Positions 61,801 to 64,000 of a DNA stretch of 64,000 nucleotides are shown one piece after another. The stretch's first letter is position 1. The number at the start of each line of letters is the position of its first letter. Source of the stretch: Gordionus sp. m RMFG-2023 (lineage: Eukaryota > Nematomorpha > Gordioida > Chordodea > Parachordodidae); assembly GCF_954871325.1 (NCBI RefSeq), contig NC_088775.1, forward strand, positions 82,127,561 through 82,191,560, read 5' to 3'. The notes beneath the pieces are model-generated. The model was not told the DNA's origin and made no database searches. It saw only the letters and a list, made by a program, of their open reading frames with translations. Position numbers and translations under genes: made by a program.

Positions 61801-62881
61801 CTACCACAACTGGGTGTGGTTAGACACAAGATCATCATTGAAATATTTGAATAAAATTTGGATTTCTTTCTTTAGGCGCTAATTTTAATATTGTAGAATT
61901 GGATTGGGGGAAGGATAAATTTGAGGGGAGTGATATTATTATTGCCATGGGAGGTATAGAAGCTGGGAATTTTATAAAAATTTTATTTTTATGTTGCTTG
62001 TCTTCAAATCATTAATTATGTAATATAACTCAACTTTAAAGATAATGTAACTCTAAAATGGCAAAATTGTAAATGATTATTATTGATTTATTATGACTTT
62101 TATATTATAAGTAAATTGGTTTTCAACATTTGAATAGAGGGGGGGGGGGTGTTAATAAATAAGATTGCCTAATTGTTAAATATTAAAGTCACTTAGCATA
62201 ATAATATTTAAATAAAGACCATATAAAATTTAACTATGGCCCCTCCCCCAAAAAATTACTGAAAAAGTTTGTAACTAGGTCCTGAGATTGTTACACCACT
62301 TTTATTTATTATTCATCAATCCTATTAAAATGTCAAACTATGATAAAATACCTTGATAATGACATAATTAAGGCACATGTATGTTCTGCAGCACTAAATG
62401 TATTACCATTGGGGGTGCTTTAAAGAAATAAAAATAAATATCATTGTTAAATTTAATAAACATATATTTAACTCTATTTATAAAAGAATAATTAAATTAT
62501 TTCTTAATAATTTCATAACTTCTTAGTAATTAATGTAAAATATATTAATTTTTACTTCATGACAATAACACCATGTAAAGTAGCTGCTTTTACATCAATA
62601 TTATCAGTACCTGTTCCTGCGCGGCCAATCAACTTTAAATTTTTCCCCATATTAATAATATCGGCGTCAACGATTGTAGCAGATCGAACTAAGAGGCAAT
62701 CAAATTCCTAATATATTTTTTAATATAAAGCTAAGAATTAAAATAATACATTAATTATGCTTAAGAGCTCTGCTTTGCTAATCTTATTTTTTACGGTAAT
62801 TTCTACATCCAACTTTGACAATATATCAGCACATGATTGATGAATATTATCAGTGATTAAAATTTTTTTCAAAAGTAGCAT
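49875..62881 (-). CDS. PHGDH: D-3-phosphoglycerate dehydrogenase, complete, 11 exons
   Basis: Oxidises 3-phosphoglycerate with NAD to 3-phosphohydroxypyruvate, the first step of cytosolic serine synthesis. Exons: 62750-62881, 62556-62707, 62352-62417, 61321-61474, 56977-57109, 56512-56660, 56155-56340, 55875-56016, 55308-55432, 50401-50719 and 49875-50086. All ten joins use GT..AG and keep phase; total 1770 nt, 589 residues against 533 in humans. ATG 62881 starts [11 protein letters not shown]. Motifs: [21 protein letters not shown], the NAD fold G150-L-G-R-I-G155, and catalytic Arg234 (NCARGG), Glu263 (KEPP) and His282 (CTPHLGAN). The C-terminal regulatory half (from about residue 325) is poorly conserved and longer, so allosteric control may differ. 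Introns 4 (4.2 kb) and 9 (4.6 kb) are filled with repeats. No breaks. Confidence 0.96.
51038..51390 (+). mobile_element. LINE 3' fragment, decayed
   Basis: The plus strand carries the same non-LTR polymerase tail as 54640-55240 but shorter and more worn. ACGAAGCCAAATTAGAAAGA, GATGCTCAGGACCGTCAAAA and the CTGAAATCGCCA end region are shared, while small indels destroy the frame. It lies in PHGDH intron 9, opposite in orientation to the other copy. 5'-truncated, as usual for LINEs. Confidence 0.85.
51830..52640. other. possible transposase relics in PHGDH intron 9
   Basis: A plus-strand frame near 51990-52155 ([18 protein letters not shown] and onward, 55 codons) and a minus-strand piece near 52530-52640 ([12 protein letters not shown], resembling the hAT TDN motif) look like worn coding DNA. 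Too short to classify. Confidence 0.2.
53340..53545. repeat. solo copy of the repeat nested in 47530-48386
   Basis: Shares TATTAACTTTTACTAAT and GTGGGGAAAWTTTTTATTAG with 47980-48110, and ends GGTTACGCGCATG, which mirrors CATAAGCGTATCC at the other copy's left side. Confidence 0.55.
53640..54147 (+). pseudogene. worn transposase-like frames, possibly piggyBac-type
   Basis: Frames at about 53648-53780 ([20 protein letters not shown]) and 53944-54147 ([20 protein letters not shown], then [20 protein letters not shown]). The second recalls the IP..KK..RCxxC tail of piggyBac transposases but lacks the full Cys-rich finger. Not intact. It lies in PHGDH intron 9, on the opposite strand to the gene. 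Confidence 0.25.
54405..54630. mobile_element. small inverted-repeat element beside the LINE
   Basis: CTGTGAACCCAAATTAGGGT at the left and, reversed, TTGGGGACCCGAATTAGGGT at the right. The interior has GGGCCCGGGGCGAG. Noncoding. The exact ends and target duplication are unclear. Confidence 0.45.
54640..55240 (-). mobile_element. LINE (non-LTR) polymerase C-terminal tail, 5'-truncated
   Basis: An unbroken 181-codon frame (54663-55208) encodes the region downstream of reverse transcriptase in many animal LINEs: [40 protein letters not shown] and [13 protein letters not shown]. The polymerase core and upstream ORFs are missing, as from 5' truncation at insertion. It ends shortly after TAA near an A-rich GGAGAAGAAGAAG tail. 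It sits in PHGDH intron 9 in the same orientation as the gene. It is better preserved than the copy at 51038-51390, hence younger. It cannot move on its own. Confidence 0.9.
58205..58279. repeat. 25-bp tandem repeat, three units
   Basis: The unit ACCCCTCCCCCAAAATGG followed by ATTAATC occurs three times in a row (58205, 58230, 58255), with a single change in the last. Confidence 0.95.
58820..59000 (+). pseudogene. diverged relative of the 9.0-kb open frame
   Basis: [16 protein letters not shown] and, after a stop, KKLSRLA line up with SLIRALLVHFIDLF and KKLSKLA of the frame at 9003-9452; the DNA similarity (GGAAGCATTAATTGTGAAAT, AAAAAATTGTCAAGATTGGC) is plain. This copy is broken. It shows that the sequence is a dispersed family rather than a single gene. 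Confidence 0.45.
59395..59665. repeat. G+C-rich degenerate element
   Basis: Repeated GCCGGGCCGGGCC / CCGGGGTCGGGC words, ending CTCTGAAGGTCTCTGATATATAG. The same end words occur at 6490 and 14565. Probably worn copies of the TAGAGGTCTGCA hAT-like family. Confidence 0.5.
60090..60460 (+). pseudogene. worn coding-like tract inside PHGDH intron 4
   Basis: Successive frames read as protein: [40 protein letters not shown] and [18 protein letters not shown]. They change phase and contain stops, so this is a broken copy. It is on the strand opposite PHGDH. The parent gene or element is not recognised. Similar but weaker traces continue to about 60760. Confidence 0.35.
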
Positions 62882-63661
62882 TGTCAGTTTTTCAATAAAT
62901 ATAGGCCATGTGTAATAATGAATGAATGGTAAATATATAGTACACCGCTATAATGAATAATGAATTCAGATAAGGAATCCTTAGTATTTAATCATTATCA
63001 CAACCATCTTTAGCATTATCCTAATATTTAAAAGATGTAATAACATTTTTTAAAAATATAGCATCCATACTTTTTTCAGACCAACGATCAAAATATTACA
63101 AATCTTTTAAAGGAAATTAGTTCCTCCCTTAATCTTTTCCCATCTAATTGATAATTTTTTTTATTTATTCAAGGTCATTGACTATAAATTGAATTAAATT
63201 TTATTGACAATTTGATGAGTCTTTATTTATAAATTGAGTAATTATGCTTACCTATTTAAGATAAATTTTAAGGAAATCGATTTTAGAAACCTTTAAAGAG
63301 TTGAATGTTGTATCAATCCAAATTTAAAAAATTAAAAAAATTTGAATAACGCAAAAATCATGATCTATTTTATCTACTTATATTTTATATTATTCTGTGT
63401 TGGAAACACATGTTTGGCAACTGGCAAGTACAGAACACATGTTGACAATTGGCAAGTAAAGATTAAGAAAACTATTTTTTTAAATTAAAATGAAAAATTA
63501 TATTGCGTTTTTTTATGTACAAAAATTCCCACTTTATATAATATTATTTTAGAATATAAATTTGAATATATAATAAAATAAAATAAGTTAGTAAAAATCG
63601 CGATACATTTTATAAAAAGTCATTTGAATATCATAATTATTATAAATTATTTTAATTTTGC
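62882..63661. other. 5' flank of PHGDH, no gene seen
   Basis: A+T-rich DNA upstream of the PHGDH ATG, which should contain its promoter and 5' UTR; no motif can be assigned. A short direct repeat (AACACATGTT.GRCAA..TGGCAAGTA) lies at 63405-63458. Confidence 0.4.
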
Positions 63662-63880
63662 TCTAATTCCTTAGTTAGGATTACCATTTTCAATATTACT
63701 CTAACCCCGATTGATTCTGATACAATCGGTACTTTTGGATCTAAAGCATTTGAATTTTTCAAGGCACTCGGCCAAAGAATGCTCTTAATTTTAGGGGACC
63801 CTCAAGAATTTTACCTAAGCCAACGTATCTCAATGGAATGTAGGTCGCATAGCATTTTAATCCATTTTGCTATAGTCTAG
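63662..63880 (+). mobile_element. retroelement polymerase C-terminal tail (LINE-like)
   Basis: A 72-codon open frame reads LTPIDSDTIGTFGSKAFEFF, then GQRMLLILGDPQEFYLSQRI. This resembles the tail found at the end of animal retroelement polymerases (pattern TxGxxGxxAxxFFxxLGxR..tGdx....fLxQRIS), most likely a non-LTR type, although I cannot assign the family. A polymerase core is not in view upstream. It is a 5'-truncated fossil close to the window edge. Confidence 0.45.
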
Positions 63881-64000
63881 ATGCAGCACCTCCTCATGTT
63901 CTATCTCTCTTTTTTTTATTACATTACAGTTATCCTTTTATTGTAAATTGCATACGTTTTTAATTCGTTAATATAATAAAAAGTTTAAAAGATAAAAAAA

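Noticed and set aside
1-64000. CRISPR arrays, prophage, toxin-antitoxin or biosynthetic clusters
   Set aside because: The window is eukaryotic nuclear DNA; the tandem repeats found have no spacer structure and no associated genes.

Overview
This is a very A+T-rich (I estimate about three quarters A+T), intron-bearing nuclear window, most likely from an invertebrate or early-branching animal. The evidence is spliceosomal GT..AG introns in every conserved gene, an isolated eukaryotic 5S rRNA gene, the standard code (TGA and TAA used as stops), a TMEM126-like protein, a Cys-rich module typical of invertebrate secreted proteins, a LINE polymerase tail, and a dense load of hAT-type transposons. 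Conserved genes are cut into short exons, so most do not show as long ORFs. I rebuilt them by following reading phase across splice sites.

Layout. 1-2.24 kb (-): seven exons of a WRAP53/TCAB1 WD-repeat gene, whose 3' part runs off the left edge. 2.36-4.45 kb (-): phase-compatible exons of an unidentified gene. 5.4-6.15 kb: tandem duplications and a 16-bp array carrying a CRE palindrome. 6.83-6.95 kb (-): 5S rRNA. 9.0-10.8 kb (+): unidentified open frames. 17.87-20.54 kb (+): AP-1 sigma adaptin, complete except for its start exon. 26.4-27.8 kb: hAT relic followed by a long foldback. 28.27-29.20 kb (-): TMEM126-like membrane protein. 30.16-30.95 kb: a hAT-like element with a younger one nested inside. 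32.68-34.76 kb (-): two coiled-coil genes of unknown function. 36.70-39.87 kb: an apparently whole autonomous hAT element with a perfect 8-bp target duplication. 43.5-48.4 kb: nested non-autonomous elements. 48.83-49.03 kb (+): Cys-rich exon. 49.88-62.88 kb (-): a complete 11-exon PHGDH gene of 13 kb, whose ninth intron holds two LINE tails in opposite orientation. 63.66-63.88 kb (+): another retroelement polymerase tail.

The host genes form no operon or pathway. They cover telomerase and Cajal-body RNP handling (WRAP53), clathrin sorting (AP1S), probable mitochondrial complex I assembly (TMEM126-like) and serine synthesis (PHGDH). What unifies the window is transposon ecology: one hAT element that looks able to make transposase, surrounded by many short elements with hAT-style 8-bp target duplications, several nested. 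I found no CRISPR, toxin, phage or biosynthetic system. The best leads for something undescribed are the unidentified multi-exon frames and the whole hAT element.
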